64,000 nt of DNA, taken from the NCBI RefSeq assembly GCF_028769735.1, contig NC_088173.1:25050038-25114037 (forward strand), given 5' to 3'. Origin of the DNA: Zonotrichia leucophrys gambelii. Its lineage: Eukaryota > Chordata > Aves > Passeriformes > Passerellidae. Made by a program: the position numbers and the translations under genes. The stretch's first letter is position 1; every line of letters begins with the position of its first letter. The notes beneath the pieces are model-generated. The model searched no databases. It had not been told where the DNA came from and saw only the letters and a program-made list of their open reading frames with translations. Shown here piece after piece: positions 13,868-26,465 of this stretch.

Positions 13868-14339
13868 AGCAAAAATCAATGGTCTGCTATTGCTCAGCAA
13901 AATACTTCTCTCTTAGGATGCAATAAGTACTGTCCTGTTCCTTTCTATCTGTATAAAAAGTTTTATGTACAGTTCAGGCACAATAGATAGAAAAAGTAAG
14001 GTAAACTAGTATTTTTTTCCCAATTACCAAACCAAATTATCTTCTTTCTTTACTGGTCATGGTAAAGAAAACTACTTCTGATTCTGAAACCAGAGAATAC
14101 AACCAATTGCACAGTGCAAGGAAGGCTAGGTAAGAAAGAGCCTCTATTCCCAAGAGACAAATTTTTTAGCACTATTTATAAAACAATGAGGTTTTAAATA
14201 AACTAGCAAAAAAACTCCAGGAATTTTAATTATATTTGAATAAATATTTGGCTTCTCCTTTGGCAAAAGGTCTCTCTCAAGGAAAAAAAGAACATTCATA
14301 GATACAAAGCAGTAGCTTGTGCAGTGGGTTACATTCTGA

Positions 14340-14960
14340 GTTTCTTAGTTTTCAGGCCTCTCTGAAAGATTGCTTTCTCTTTGCCAGCCAGGCCTTTGAT
14401 ATGCTTATCGTGCATTTAAAGCTATTTATGGATGGATATATAATCCTGTCTAAACCGATTAGAAAAAATTAAATCAATCCACCAGCATCTACTATATTAA
14501 ATCATGTTCTCATTAGGAAACATTTCTGGAACACCAAACCCACCTATTAACAATCTTAGTTGGGGGAAAAAAGGCTGGGGTAGAATCCCAGACAAGTCGT
14601 CTTTCTCTCATTTCTGTGAGAGAATTTAACAAGCAACTGTTTTCCAGCAGTTGACCGTGAAATGGATCATGTTTTATTTATTCTGCACAAATGGCAAATC
14701 ACAGCAAAGTGTAGCCTTGGGATTAATCAGTGGGCTTTTATCACTGGGGCACTGGTTGGACTTTGGTTCCTCTCAGAGTGCCTACAAATCACTCTGATTA
14801 GATGCCTTTCTGAAACATACATCATTTGACTTTGCTAGCTTCAGGCATAATAACTGGAAGACTGTATAAAGGAGATGAGCTTCTACAGGGTGGGTCACTA
14901 AGGCTTGATATAAAGGGTGAAAATTAGTGTGTCTGAGAGAAGGCTAATGAATAACAGCCA
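14340..14960. promoter_or_regulatory. Possible conserved non-coding element (weak)
   Basis: This stretch lacks simple repeats and carries many homeodomain-type AT-core sites. One is a GGATTAATC at 14720-14728 that contains the TAATCC site bound by OTX/PITX-type factors. Two small near-palindromes also lie at about 14600-14660. Such density is common in distal enhancers but also occurs by chance in A+T-rich DNA. The assignment rests only on appearance. Confidence 0.2.
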
Positions 14961-17900
14961 GCAATGCTGTGAAAGTCTAATATAGAGGACAAAAAAAGTT
15001 AGAGAGCCTTGAAACATTGAACTATCCCATTTCCTGGAAAAAAGACCTGGCACATTTACAGCTGAGTGCTGGTGGTAGTGCTGGGGGGTCTCACAAATTG
15101 CAGCTTTCCCATCTCCACTCAGCAGAAGAAAAAGAACTGCTACGGAGATGAATCAAAATTCAACACAAACGTTACTGGAAAATTGATATTGGTTAAGATA
15201 ATTTCTAATTGATGTAAGGATACCAGCTCACTTCTGTATGGCAGGGAGGAGCATCTGGCCTAATGAATCTACCTTGGGGATATTCAAGCTTGCAGCTTCA
15301 GTCATATGTCAGTGACCTGGTCCTTCTGGGAATGTAGGCAGAAGAGGACCTTAATATGTACCAATCCCAAAAAGAATACATGTATTTTCTGGTCCCATTA
15401 AAATATGCCCAAATTTGATCCAATTTGAATACACGAAACATCCAGTTTCAGAGATGCTGAAGCTCTATCACAGAATTTAGGTTTTTCTACATTCCATTTA
15501 CATTGTACATCTCCCTCTCCACTGATGATAACATGGGAGGTTCAAATCTCAGTTGCTTCATTTTCCAGTTCCCAAATCCAGAAGCATCTCTACACTACCT
15601 GCAGAATAGATATCCCTGCTGGGGTGCTGTGTAGCTCTCCATGATGACTCTTCACACAGAGTAATGATTTACTGCTGCTACTGTCAGCAAAAGCAATACT
15701 AGTTGCAATCTGATAGCAACTGCATCAACACAAAATAACAAAGGTTGTAAATCTAGCCCTGAAGCTTTGGATTCAAACCCTACATAGTAGGCCATGCGTC
15801 AAAATGGTTTATTGAAATAGTATGTACTTAATTATCTGAAATATGCTTCATTTGATTGCTACATGATACACAAATTCGCAGAGTCCATTTCTGGCATTTG
15901 GGTTTCCTGACTTGGCTGGATATGTTTTTCCTTCTTACACATACAGATCCTATACTGTCTATGAATTTAAAAAAAATACCTTGGGCTCAGTCTGGATATG
16001 AGGTATATATTAATGTAAACCATTTTCATTTGGAAAAGTAACTATTGCAGCAATATTACTTATTACCTCCTGCATGAACATGATAGATGTGCTTTCTGTT
16101 CCCTTTGCATATTACTCATTTGATTCCTTTAGCCTCTTGTCAATACCCATATTCACAGCAGCTGCTTCTGTTCACTGAGCAGAAAGGAAAAGTATTTTTC
16201 TTTGAAGATGATGTGAACACTGTTTAATGAATCATTCAGCAAGTACTACTGCAGCTCAGTCATCCTACAGGCCATATTAGACTCAGGACCCTTGAATCTA
16301 TAGCCAAAATAAGCCTTAGTATAGAATGTCTTCTGTAGTTAAGATAAGCAGTAGCTTGCAAAGTATTAAGGGAAAATCCTATACTCTGATCTGAGGTATA
16401 TTATAATAGGATCTACTTAATATTCAATAGAGCGCTTTCAACACACTTTCATTTTAAATACAATTAATGCATTGCAATCTCATATTTATCTCTCTGGAGA
16501 GCCTAAGAATATTTTCTCCATTGTACTGTAAATGGAAAAGAATCCTTCAGTGTCCTGACACATTCCTTTGGAGATTTTCAGTGCTTTAAATCAAAGCACC
16601 AAAACAAGAGTTTATTGTAGCAACCCAGAGGGAGGCATCATCTCCAATATCCTGATTCTCTGCAGCTGCTCATTCAGCATGGATGCAAGCTGGCTATTAA
16701 CACTAACAAATGTGGACTTCCTTTGGAATAAAGACTATCTATATGTCCACTCTGCATATTCTTTGCATGTAAGAGGTATCCATAAAAATTGAGGAGAATT
16801 TATATCCACATGCATACCTACTCATTGTATTCTCAAATTTTATATATATGAAGTTTTCATTACAGGGGAAAAAAGTATGAAAGGTGAAAAAAGGCCATCA
16901 ATTTGAAGAGTCAAGGGCTCAGAACAGGCAATAATAGAAGTCTTAATTCAATTCCCCTGTACATAGAGGTTATGATATTGTTATCAGTTATTTGTATAGA
17001 ATTTTTCAATTGGACTCCTGTCTCATTTGCACTCAGGATAGATAGAGTTCAGGGAGTGAGTTGTTATAACCTCTTGGTTACTTTTACCCTTATTTTGGCC
17101 CTTGGCCTTATTACTTACTCAACAGTCTTTCCAATGCTGGCTATAGAGTAGCTAATTTTCTCTCATTTTTTCTACAGTATTCTCCTCTAAACACCTCAGC
17201 TACTCCAGTCAATTTTGTTACTGCCCCCATTTTTCAGACAAAGCAACCAAGGTACAGCAGCAGAAGTGAAAACCGCAAGAATTTATATCCTAAACTGATA
17301 ACACAAACTTTTATTTATCTGCTTATATAGCCTTTTAAAAACCTTTGTATTTCAAAGCAAAAAAACCTCCAGTAGACATCAGCTGTAGTTGTGAGAGCTC
17401 AGCATTTTTATAATACTGAGTTAGGTTTGTAGAAAGTAAGATCTATAATAAGTGACAACTTATAAAAATTTAAGAAACTTCTCCAAATTATTTTTTGGCA
17501 GATGCAGGAAAAGACTACAAGGGAGAAGAACGCTATTTATTTGCTTTTTCCATGACATCATTCTCATAACAAACCCTTAATTCTGTCACCACACACCTCA
17601 TTTTGCAAGAGTGAATGATACCATTTTTATTCTATGTATTTAATGAGGCTAGAGCCTTTTGGAGGAAAAAAGCATGTAATAAAATAGTGCATTATGGTGT
17701 TTATGCACATGAATAGCAATTTAAGATTGCAGAGAATACCAACTGCAGTATTTCTTAACTTTTGGCTTCCTAAGTTTTACAACATTACCATTGGTTTAAT
17801 GTATGAAATCACAGTAAAAGTGCCTAGGCTATTAATATACATTTCTTTATACAGAACAATACTTAATAGTGAGAGCTCTAGATATAGTTGAGTACAAGCT

Positions 17901-19380
17901 TCTGCTGCTTGAATTAATGATGCCACAGAGGTAGCAGGCCACCTATTATTTCCCAGGAGAGCAAGTTGTAAGTGTATTGAGAAGACCTTTAAAGTAGATT
18001 TCATAACCATTTACTAGTACTAGAGGATGCTAAAATTGAGAACTCTCCAGTATTTTTCACATGTCTCAGATTTCAGGAGGAATATACTCTAATTTATTGC
18101 TTCCTTCTGTACTTTTTAATCTTTCTTTCACACTTGGCATGATGCATTATATGTGTGAGGGGAAATTGCAAGAGAAGCTCTGATCAATCAGTGTAATCCT
18201 GGGACTGCACATTTTCAGGGACATTGGGGAAGACTGAGTTAATGCAGCTTGAGTAGTGCATTTTCACAAAATTAAAAATTTTAGATCTTCCTACAGAGAA
18301 CAGAATAACAGATTTTGCCAGCAGTACTACCTGTAAAGAATCAAACATTCTACTTATCTACAAAAATTAAGAAATCCAATGTAGGAAAACAGAGAGGAAT
18401 GTTTTAATGTACCCAGACTTAGTTATTTTGGGATTTCATCAGAAATGACATGAGGTATCTCTGCTTTTCATCCAAGTGATTTACTTCTGTTTCCAAAGTA
18501 GCACTACATCTTGGATCCTGGAAGAAAACCTAGACAGCAATAACAAAACACCTTGCAGAAGAATTCCTTTGAGAGAGAGAGAGCAGGAGAAAGAAAGCAA
18601 AAGTGAGCAAGGCTTGTCCATACTTCTGATAAAACATATCAGAATTAATTCAAAATTTCTGCAGTTTATTCATTGCTGTTCAGGATAGATTTATCAAGAG
18701 TATAGGCATTCTTAGCTCTTGTAAAAAAATGACTTTTCAGGTACGTATCTAGGCTGAATGAAGAATATGGATGGTGCCATATTTTAACTCTGGTACTCCA
18801 AAAAACTTATTAGATTATCACAACTTAACTGAAATCAGAACAAACAGGATATTTGATGGATTGTTAGAATATAATTCAAATGCTTCTGTTCAGAAAAGCG
18901 TAGAACTTCACGTAATGAGACGCATGAGTTTTCAAATAAAACCATACATCTCACACAGAAAACAATCCACCTCTACTTCCATGTACATAAAACATCCATC
19001 TTAGCAGCTGGAGAATGCTGCCAGGCAGTGATGTGGGCCATAAGGAGCTTAGCAGTTGCATTCCTTTCCTGCCTCTCCCTGCAAATACTCTTGGACCCAG
19101 ATATGCAGAGGAAAACAGGAAGATTGTAAGACAAGCCATGGGGCAGTAAGTTATTTCTGATGTAGAAGTATCTCTTTAACAAATGGAAACTAGTGGTATG
19201 ATACTCGATACAACTTTATTTTCCTTTCTAACTTATGGAAGCATCCAAAGTAGGATTACAAAAATAATCACAGGAATGTGATAGTAGCCCTCATCCCAAT
19301 GAACAGCAATGGGGAAATTACCCATTCCACTCAAAGGCACTGAGATACTCTGCCATGCATTACTATGTTCCCTGAAACCT
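14961..19380. other. A+T-rich non-coding stretch
   Basis: No gene or recognisable transposon. It contains a short (GA)n run at 18571-18583. The open frames are short and shadow each other on both strands. Confidence 0.55.
18571..18583 (+). repeat. Short (GA)n run
   Basis: About 13 bases of alternating GA, followed by purine-rich sequence (gcaggagaaagaaagc). It is a simple repeat. Confidence 0.85.
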
Positions 19381-20050
19381 GTAGTCTGCAGATTTGTGTA
19401 TTTTAGATGGAGACACAATCCCAAACCCAGCAGGGACACTGTCTCTTGCAGAGACAAAATGCAGCCCACCAGGCTCCCTACCGAGGCAAAAGCTTCCTGC
19501 TTACTTAAAGTTATCTGGCTGCTTTGTGCAGGGGCTGTTCCTACTCCCTACGAGCTTGCTTCCAGCACCCTCAGGAGCTGGCTGAAGCAGGAAGGGCTGC
19601 CCTGCTTGGAGTGCCTGGTCAGTACAAGCTGCTCCTGCCCCAGCAGCAGCAGCTCCCACAGCTCCCCTTGCAGAGCCACTGCGGGCCAGGGGACAGGGGT
19701 AGAATGAAGCTTTTCAGGACAGAAGAATGGTGGCCTGGTGTAGAGCCTCCCATGCCCCATTTGAAATGCTACTTCCAGCCAAGTTCAGCTGGCCCTGAGT
19801 CTCCCTGTCCCTCCAGATGGTGATTACTGCCCATGCGTTGGTCTCGAGCCATAAGGCAGCACGATCAAGGCAGGCCTGTAGCGAGATGCTCGCAGCAGAA
19901 AAGAAGCAGAGGCAATCATTGCAGAAGGAGCAGACAGCTGAGAGAGCAGCATGAAGCTGTGCTCCATGGGCTGAGCAGTGCTGCCTGTACAATTAAGCAG
20001 CTTCCAACAAATCTGACCTCTGTTCAACTGACTGCAGAAAGCAGACAAAA
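19380..20050. other. G+C-rich, CpG-bearing island of unknown identity
   Basis: This interval is clearly richer in G+C than its surroundings and keeps several CpG sites. About five fall within roughly 60 bases near 19830-19890, while the rest of the window is CpG-poor. Overlapping open frames of 70-130 codons occur on both strands (for example 19309-19707 and 19524-19823 on +, and 19714-19992 on -). None has a recognisable domain, and the Gln/Pro/Ser/Leu-rich look follows from CAG/CTG/CCC composition. It could be an unrecognised repeat, a non-coding exon or a regulatory island. I do not call a gene. Confidence 0.4.
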
Positions 20051-20954
20051 AAATATCCTCCCCAGGACTAACTGCTCTGTTCTGCTACTACAATGCAGAA
20101 ATTGGCTCTACCTTAGGAGTTGTTCCACCACTGAAACCTGCTCACCTTTATAAAGCACAGCAGAAGACTTCACAGTAGTTTTTACTCAAAATCGAACCCA
20201 ACTGGAAATGTGCTTATTAATAGAATGACCCTCCATGGATAGCTATAATGTGTAAAAAGAACTGATCGTGGTCAGACACTGGACTGGCATGGACAAGGCT
20301 AAGGAGTAAGTGAAGCATTGTCACTGTTGCTAATGTCCATATCACAGGACAGGCAGGCAGCCATGCAGGTTTAAACACAAAGGTTTGTAAGTGCTCAGAT
20401 CACAGCCCAGAGGACTTCATCCATCTCCCACAAACACAGTTTCCACTTCAACACTTACCAGTCCCATTGTTCAGGTAGAACACCATTGACATCATGACTC
20501 TGTTCAAGACATTTCTTATGAACCCATTTAATTTTAAATTAAGTGCAGGGCCAGAAACTTGAATTCAACCTATGACTAAATAGATGGGCATTAAAAAAGA
20601 AACTAACCCAGACTGGATTTTTTTAAAGTTTGCATCATAGAAAAAGTGCACAGCATTTTGCACTTAGTATGTCTTCAGCCAAGTGCTGATCTCAAGTACT
20701 GTGGGTAACTTGCAGTGCCTACTGCTTGTTTTGGATGTAAAAAAAAAGTTATATTTTGTCCATCATTGCCATTTTAGTCCCCATTGCATCAAAACTGCTG
20801 CTCGTGGTGTGGCAAAGAAACAGGAGTGAGGAGAGAAGAGACAGATGATGGTGGCTGTGAAGGCTGACAGCAGGTGACAACTGAGTGAAAAGAACAGAGC
20901 TATGTGACCCTACCAAGACATTAAATGCCACAAGACATGAAGATCCACCCAAAT

Positions 20955-21025
20955 TAAAAAAAAAGAGAGAAAAAATTCCCCCAAAGCATGAAAACTTAGT
21001 GAAAAAGAGAAAAAAGAAAAGTGTG
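20955..21025 (+). repeat. Purine-rich low-complexity run
   Basis: The + strand is dominated by A with interspersed G (gagagaaaaaa and gaaaaagagaaaaaagaaaag type), interrupted once by a short T and C block. It is low-complexity sequence with no unit structure. Confidence 0.7.
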
Positions 21026-21696
21026 ACGAATCAAAAAGACACTAAGAATGGCCCAAAATAAATTCTAGCAAAACAAAAGTGGTTTAATTTCATATTTGAA
21101 TTCTTAAATCAGAAGTAATTTTGAGTACTGATGAAGTGAGTACATTAATACTGTATGCACTCCATGCCTTTGATTATCAGGACATTTTTAACCACACACA
21201 AAATTTTAGACTATCATTTGCCTCGTTTAAGCAATTAGGACTGAATTCACATCCATGTTCAAAGTTTGTTCAGATCTGACTCTTACACAGGGGAAAAAAT
21301 GAAACTTCCTAATATCTATACTTCCTTTATTATACAACTTATGCCCTTTCCTCAGAAAACAAGACAGAGAGCTGCTGATAAGCCCTACCTTCCAATGTCA
21401 GGTATATCTGAAGTTGTCTGGTGTTCTATTTAAGGACTCCATCAGTTAACAGCCCCACACCACCTGCCATCAATCACCAGAAAACAGTTTACAGAGCAAA
21501 GATGGCTTAGACATTTTAAAAGTGACTAGAATATTTTCCAACCTTTAATGTATTTATGTCATAATTTATTCTAAGATTCTTGCTGTACTTTGTGTCTAAA
21601 AAAAGATAAGCATCTCAAATAAAGTTCACTTACTCTAGGAAGCCCCTGGTGGGGCCATAAACTGAGTGGTGACCACTGAATACACACCTCCTTATC

Positions 21697-21738
21697 TGAT
21701 GCAGTATGTTCAGTACGTGATGCAGTATGATTCAACAG
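21697..21738 (+). repeat. 21-bp tandem duplication
   Basis: The block tgatgcagtatg starts at 21697 and again at 21718. This gives two adjacent copies of a unit of about 21 bp whose 3' halves have drifted (ttcag versus attcaa). It looks like a replication-slippage duplication. Confidence 0.75.
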
Positions 21739-22874
21739 AAGCTTTTCTCACTGCAAGACACAGTATCTGTTTCTATGGAATCAGATTCCAGTCTGTGCAG
21801 ACTTCATTTCAAAATACAGTTTGTGCTTTTCTGAATAAACAGGTTTGAATTAGGTCCGTAACTCAGCCTTTATAAATTTAACTATAGCACATAATAGGAT
21901 TATTTACCACTTTTATAAAGTGACAAGTGTCTGCTACACAAAATTTGGGGAATTATACAGTTTGAATGCCTTTGGTTAAAAGCAAGCCTCCAGCCTCCAT
22001 ATTTTTATAAGATCAAAGCTAATATTTCTCTGTTTATCCCCCATTCAGAAAGATGATGTCAAATCTCAGCCAGAGGTTTTTTTTGCATTCAGACTTTAAC
22101 AGCCACTGATTATCGCCTATCACAGATAGAACTGCTGGAAGCTGCTTGGAAAAATCCTCATGTAGCTTTCATTCCCTGTGCCTTCTTCAAAATGCTGTGA
22201 AGGATGCCAAGATAACTCCCAACCCAGAAGGGAGCTCAGGCCAAGGCTGCCCCACAACCTCCAATTCTTACAGCTGTGATGGAGTTATTCTGCAACAATT
22301 CAAACACCGTAAATCTGTATTTGTTTCTGCAAGGATTCTCTGCAAGTACAAATCAAAGATGTGAAGCAGGTTAAGTGTGATCCTATATTTGCCTTTAAAT
22401 TACTACCCTTTGCTCCCCCATAGATTCTAGAAACACAGCGCTCCACTTGGGGGGACTAATAAAGGATGGGGAGAAGGGCAGGTGCCGGAATGAAATACCT
22501 TTTTATCTCTATACTCCATGCAGAAGGGGATCATCTTTTTTCCTTGCACGAGTCAAAGGAGAGGTGGTAGCGTTCCATGTCAGGTAAATTTTAGCTGAAC
22601 AAATCTCCCATAAGGGTGGAAATGATCCCTTAGCCCGCTGAGAACAGACTCCCACAACCATGGGCAAGAGTACTATAGATATCTTATTCACAACATCTGT
22701 TCCAGGCAACACCATAAATCATGTATTTCACACACATAAAAACACCCCCACAGAAATTTAATATGCAAAAGGAACAGAGTAGAAGAGACTAAGGTCCATG
22801 AAATGGAACTGGAGTATTTAGATAACACTTCGAGTAAATCTGTGAAAGCTCATGACTTATATCGCAGAACACTG

Positions 22875-22940
22875 CAAAAACCAAACCAAATAGCTAAAAA
22901 ACCCAAACAAAAACAACCCCACAAAAATCAAACAACAAAC
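22875..22940 (+). repeat. G-depleted A/C-rich tract
   Basis: About 65 bases are almost only A and C on the + strand, with a single G. It is one of several such tracts in the window (30922-31004, 54509-54600, 59819-59910, 62662-62823). It is a low-complexity repeat whose complement is G/T-rich. Confidence 0.75.
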
Positions 22941-23454
22941 AGCTGCACCATTTTCAGAGCAAATTTCCTGCTGAGCCCAAATAAGACAATGACAATCTAA
23001 GCAAAAACACACCAATCAGGTAATAATTTGGTGTCACAGGGAGTAGCCATATACCTTGATTTCAGCTCCTCTCTAGCTGAAACCATTTTAGTTGGCTCAG
23101 GGTACAACAAAAACAAGCCTCAAGACAGGCACCCACTGCAACAGCCCTGTGCCCCACTGAGAAAGGGGCAGGAGAAATCCCTCCTGACCCACACAAGAAC
23201 ATCAAGAGCCCCTGGTTCCCTAATGCACAGGGATAACAAAACATAAATCCTCAAAATTATTCCAGTTATTCAGATTCCTTTCACAGAAGATAACCCTTTG
23301 ATCCAGGATGGTAACCTCTCTTTTTCAAGGGAAAACAAACAAAATCAGATAAACAGGGACCCACAACAAATTTGTGTCAGAAATGTTCTCTTCTTCTTAT
23401 ACAATTATAATTCCATAAGATGATGGCTCATTTAAAATATTTACCTTCACAGTA

Positions 23455-24166
23455 CTGGGTGAAAATGTTGATTTGCTGGAGGGTAGGAAGGCTCTGGAAA
23501 TGGATCTGGAAAGACTGGATCCGTGCCCCAAGGCCAAATGCATGAGGTTCAACAAAGTAAAGTGCCAGGTCCTGCCCTTGGGTCACAACAACCCCAAGAA
23601 CCCTGGCTTTAATCAGCAATAGTGTGTCCAGCAGGACCAGGGCAGGGATTGTCCCTCTGTGCTGGGCACTGGTGAGGCTGCACCTCAAATCCTGTGTCCA
23701 GTTCTGGGCCCCTCACTGCAGAAAGGGCATTGAGGTGCCAAAACGAGCCCAGAGAAGGGCAATGGAGCTGGTGAAGGCTCTGGAGCACAGGTTCTGTCAG
23801 GAGCAGCTGGGGGTGTTTAGCTTGAAGAAAAGAAACTTCCGGGGTGACTTTATTGCTGTCTACAACCGCCTGAAAGGAGGCTTTAGCCAGGTCAGGGCTG
23901 GCCTCTTCTCCCAGGAAACCAGTGACAGGATGAGAGGAAATGGCCTCAAGCTACACCAGGAAGAATGCTGGACATTAGGAAGAATTCCTTCACTGAAAGG
24001 GTGCTCAGGCTTTGAAACAGGCTGCCCAGGAAAGTGGTGGAATTGCCATGCATGCAAGTGGTGCAAAAGGTGTGTGGATGTGATACTTGGGGACACAGTT
24101 TGTTGGTGTCAGGTTAATGGTTGGACTTGATGATCTTAGAGTTCCTTTCCAAATTTAAGAATTCTG
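23455..24166 (+). mobile_element. CR1 LINE fragment, 5'-truncated (first copy)
   Basis: This is a non-LTR retrotransposon of the chicken repeat 1 (CR1) superfamily, the dominant LINE of birds. On the + strand it runs in order through typical CR1 landmarks. These are a ggaaggctctgg-type block near 23490, a gggtcacaacaacccca block near 23580, and a tagtgtgtccagcaggacc block near 23620. They continue with the agagaagggcaatgga block near 23750, the cctgaaaggaggct block near 23870 and the caggctgcccaggaaagtggtgga block near 24020. The end is a ggttggacttgatgatctt 3' signature at about 24119-24137. Against the family consensus as I remember it, about 130-150 bases seem missing near 23605-23615, so there is an internal deletion as well as 5' truncation. 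It is inactive. Confidence 0.95.
23624..24130 (+). pseudogene. Decayed CR1 ORF2 C-terminus
   Basis: CR1 ORF2 encodes an endonuclease-reverse transcriptase. Only its C-terminal tail, beyond the catalytic domains, is present here. The open frame of 168 codons has the CR1 tail pattern up to about residue 114: a CVQFWAP-type motif near residues 24-30, VFSLKKR near 64-70, a Y-N-LKGG-type motif near 80-86, and LFSQETSDRMRGNGLKL near 94-110. Near 23960 the frame shifts. The expected LDIRKN-FTERV stretch continues in another frame from 23968 and soon meets a stop at 24013-24015. The initiator Met is fortuitous. No function is expected. Confidence 0.85.
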
Positions 24167-26380
24167 TTATTCAGATGGCCAGGTCTCAAGAGTCCCCAAG
24201 TTTTGCTTTTCAATAGTTTGCAGGATTTTGGCTAGAATCATTATAATAATTTTTATCATGTACTAGCAAATATTTTATCAAATGTCTTGGAACTTGAAAT
24301 ATGTCTCAAATCCATTTACAAAGGTGCAGGGAAACAACAAAATGGACTACTGAAAGTTAGACAAAATTAATTCCTTCCTAGGGCTTTGGTGGTAAAATAA
24401 CCCTGAGATTAGCAAGTCTTCTGATGAAACTGTCATTACGGCTCCCTACACACATAAAATATTCCCTGTAAAAAACCCCCAAGTTTCTAAAAATTAGTTA
24501 CGTACTTGTAGACAGAACAAAAAGTATAAATGTCACTTCATATAGTCATTTTAGCACAGAATATGGTGTACTGATTTTAATGTCTTGAAATATGCAAAGT
24601 AAATGGATTATTTCTAACTATATATCACAGACATATAGTACATATTGACAGCTGTACAAATCAATGAAATGTCAGCTAAGATCTGATCTGTGTGCAGTGA
24701 AGTTTGTGACAAATATTAAAAAAATGGTACTCCTGTCTTTATTCATTGCATTAGGCAGATAGGTAGATTATTTGTTTTAGTATAATTTAATGTACAAAAT
24801 TAAAATGTGAAAAATTAACCACAGTAATGCTGCTGCTGAAAAGATGAGCCTTTACTTTCCCTGCCTGCTTGATCCCACTGCCTGCTTATCGCTGGCAACA
24901 GTTTGTCACTTTGTTTATTTGGGCATGGCATCATCTACATTCAAAAACTGAACTGACAAAAAAAAGAGCAGTTCTGAAAGGGAAAAAAATAAAATAAATC
25001 CAACCCAAATCAATAACAAATCCATTAGGTTTTGATTAAATGAGCTCCCTGACCCTAGGTGCTATTACCAGGACACGTAGGGGAGTAAAAGATCACCATC
25101 TTTCAGTACCTGTGTGAACATAGAATACCTTAAACAGATCATAGAAGTCACACTCACTTGTGTGTGGAATGAAAACGTTTATTGGTGTAAGCTGGACAAT
25201 TCATAAGACTGTTAAAGAGCCCCACCATTTTATCTAGCCAAGAATGTGTAACATATTCGATGAAACTTATACAAAGAAACAGAAAAAGCTATACTAACAG
25301 CAGGGTCTTGAATTATTTAAGTTCCTTTCTTCACTTGTGTCAGGGTCAGCATCATAAGAAAAAATGCTACATTCATCACTCAGGGTAGTAGAAGCTGCAC
25401 TTAGTCTTCTTTACAGATTACAGTAAAGCATTTTCAGATTACAGTAAAGCATTTAAGAAAACAAAAATGATCCTCTATGAAAACATGCCCATTAATCCAA
25501 CCTCTTGTAAAATGTTCTATGTTTTGCACTGGCATCTCTAATTCTTGCTAAAAGCGTGGTAGAGAATACGCACTAGTCAGCATTAAACAAGTAGGTACTG
25601 TTAAATGTTAACTGAACATGGTAGCATAAAATTACAAATGGTCAAAGATCCTGTGTTTTGGCCAGAAGGAAGGAAAATTGTACAAATGTTAATAAGAGAT
25701 TTTTAAGGTCATACTTGTAAAATTATCCCAGTGCAAAGAAAATGCAGTTAATATTCTTACCTAATGTCCCATTCCCTCATCTCCCTGCTACTTCAGTTGT
25801 GTAGATCTTGGCCAATTTTTGAACTTAACTATTTGTGAAGCTCTTTGTGGACTCTTTTCTCTCCTTATACTACTTTTTAAAGGAAAGAAAATATACTTAA
25901 ATTAACCTGTGTTGCAACTGCAGCTGAGTCAGTCAAATTACAGCAGGGATTGATTTGCCTGTGTCTAACCGTGCTCTGAACAGAGATCTCCAGTCTGCTC
26001 AGATAAACTTTAGCAGACTTGCTCTGTGTTTGGGATTTCTTAGGTGAAACTGCACATGCATTTAAGTGTCAAGGTCCATAGACAGCTGGAACCATCCAAA
26101 TGTAAGGTAGATCTAAAGGGTTTAGGGGTAGGACACTCAAAGTTTTCAAATGCAGATCTCCCTTGGCTACAGAAATGAGAGCTCATTCAAGGGAAACACA
26201 AGACCTTCCCTCTGCAAAACTCTTCTGCAGTGACATTATATTATGGGCTGACAACAACTCCCCTGAGGTAAACAATCAGAAATATTTCAGAACTTCTAAA
26301 AATTAAGCAAACAAAAAGCAAGCAATGATCCAAGTATGCCAGCTGTGAAAATACAAGAGAAAGATGGAGATCAGAGCTTT
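24167..26380. other. A+T-rich non-coding stretch
   Basis: No gene or recognised transposon lies downstream of the CR1. The one visible structure is a 21-bp tandem duplication at 25414-25454. The rest is low-G+C single-copy-looking sequence. Confidence 0.55.
25414..25454 (+). repeat. 21-bp perfect tandem duplication
   Basis: The 20-base block cagattacagtaaagcattt occurs at 25414 and again at 25435 without mismatch, separated by a single T. The lack of divergence suggests a recent slippage duplication. The number of copies may vary between individuals. Confidence 0.9.
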
Positions 26381-26384
26381 TCAG

Positions 26385-26465
26385 GTCTATAGAAAATATA
26401 TTATTAAAAATTATAAAATAAAATATATTATTATAAAATATATATTATCTGTCTATAGAAAAATT
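26385..26465. repeat. AT-only low-complexity block between short direct repeats
   Basis: The word tctatagaaaa occurs on both sides (about 26385 and 26453) of roughly 55 bases that are almost entirely A and T with repeating atatta / ataaaa words. The arrangement suggests expansion by slippage between the two words, or insertion of an AT-rich repeat with duplication of its flank. Confidence 0.7.

Larger units (their letters stand above)
9001..14300. other. A+T-rich non-coding stretch with a diverged local duplication
   Basis: No gene is supported. The notable contents are a diverged direct repeat (11328-11397 versus 11757-11828), a 14-bp three-copy tandem array at 11903-11943, and a C-run pair at 13853-13867. 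The open frames are short and unconvincing. Confidence 0.55.
20051..23450. other. A+T-rich non-coding stretch
   Basis: No gene is supported. It contains an A/G-rich low-complexity run at about 20955-21025, a 21-bp tandem duplication at 21697-21738 and an A/C-only tract at 22875-22940. No transposon is recognised until the CR1 at 23455. Confidence 0.55.

Noticed and set aside
15539..15549. ggttcaaatct, resembling a tRNA T-loop (B box)
   Set aside because: No matching acceptor, D or anticodon stems upstream and no A box at the right spacing.
19309..20153. Overlapping open frames on both strands in the G+C-rich island, considered as a gene
   Set aside because: G+C-rich DNA has fewer stop codons, and frames are open on both strands equally. 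There are no recognisable motifs, so only the composition is reported.
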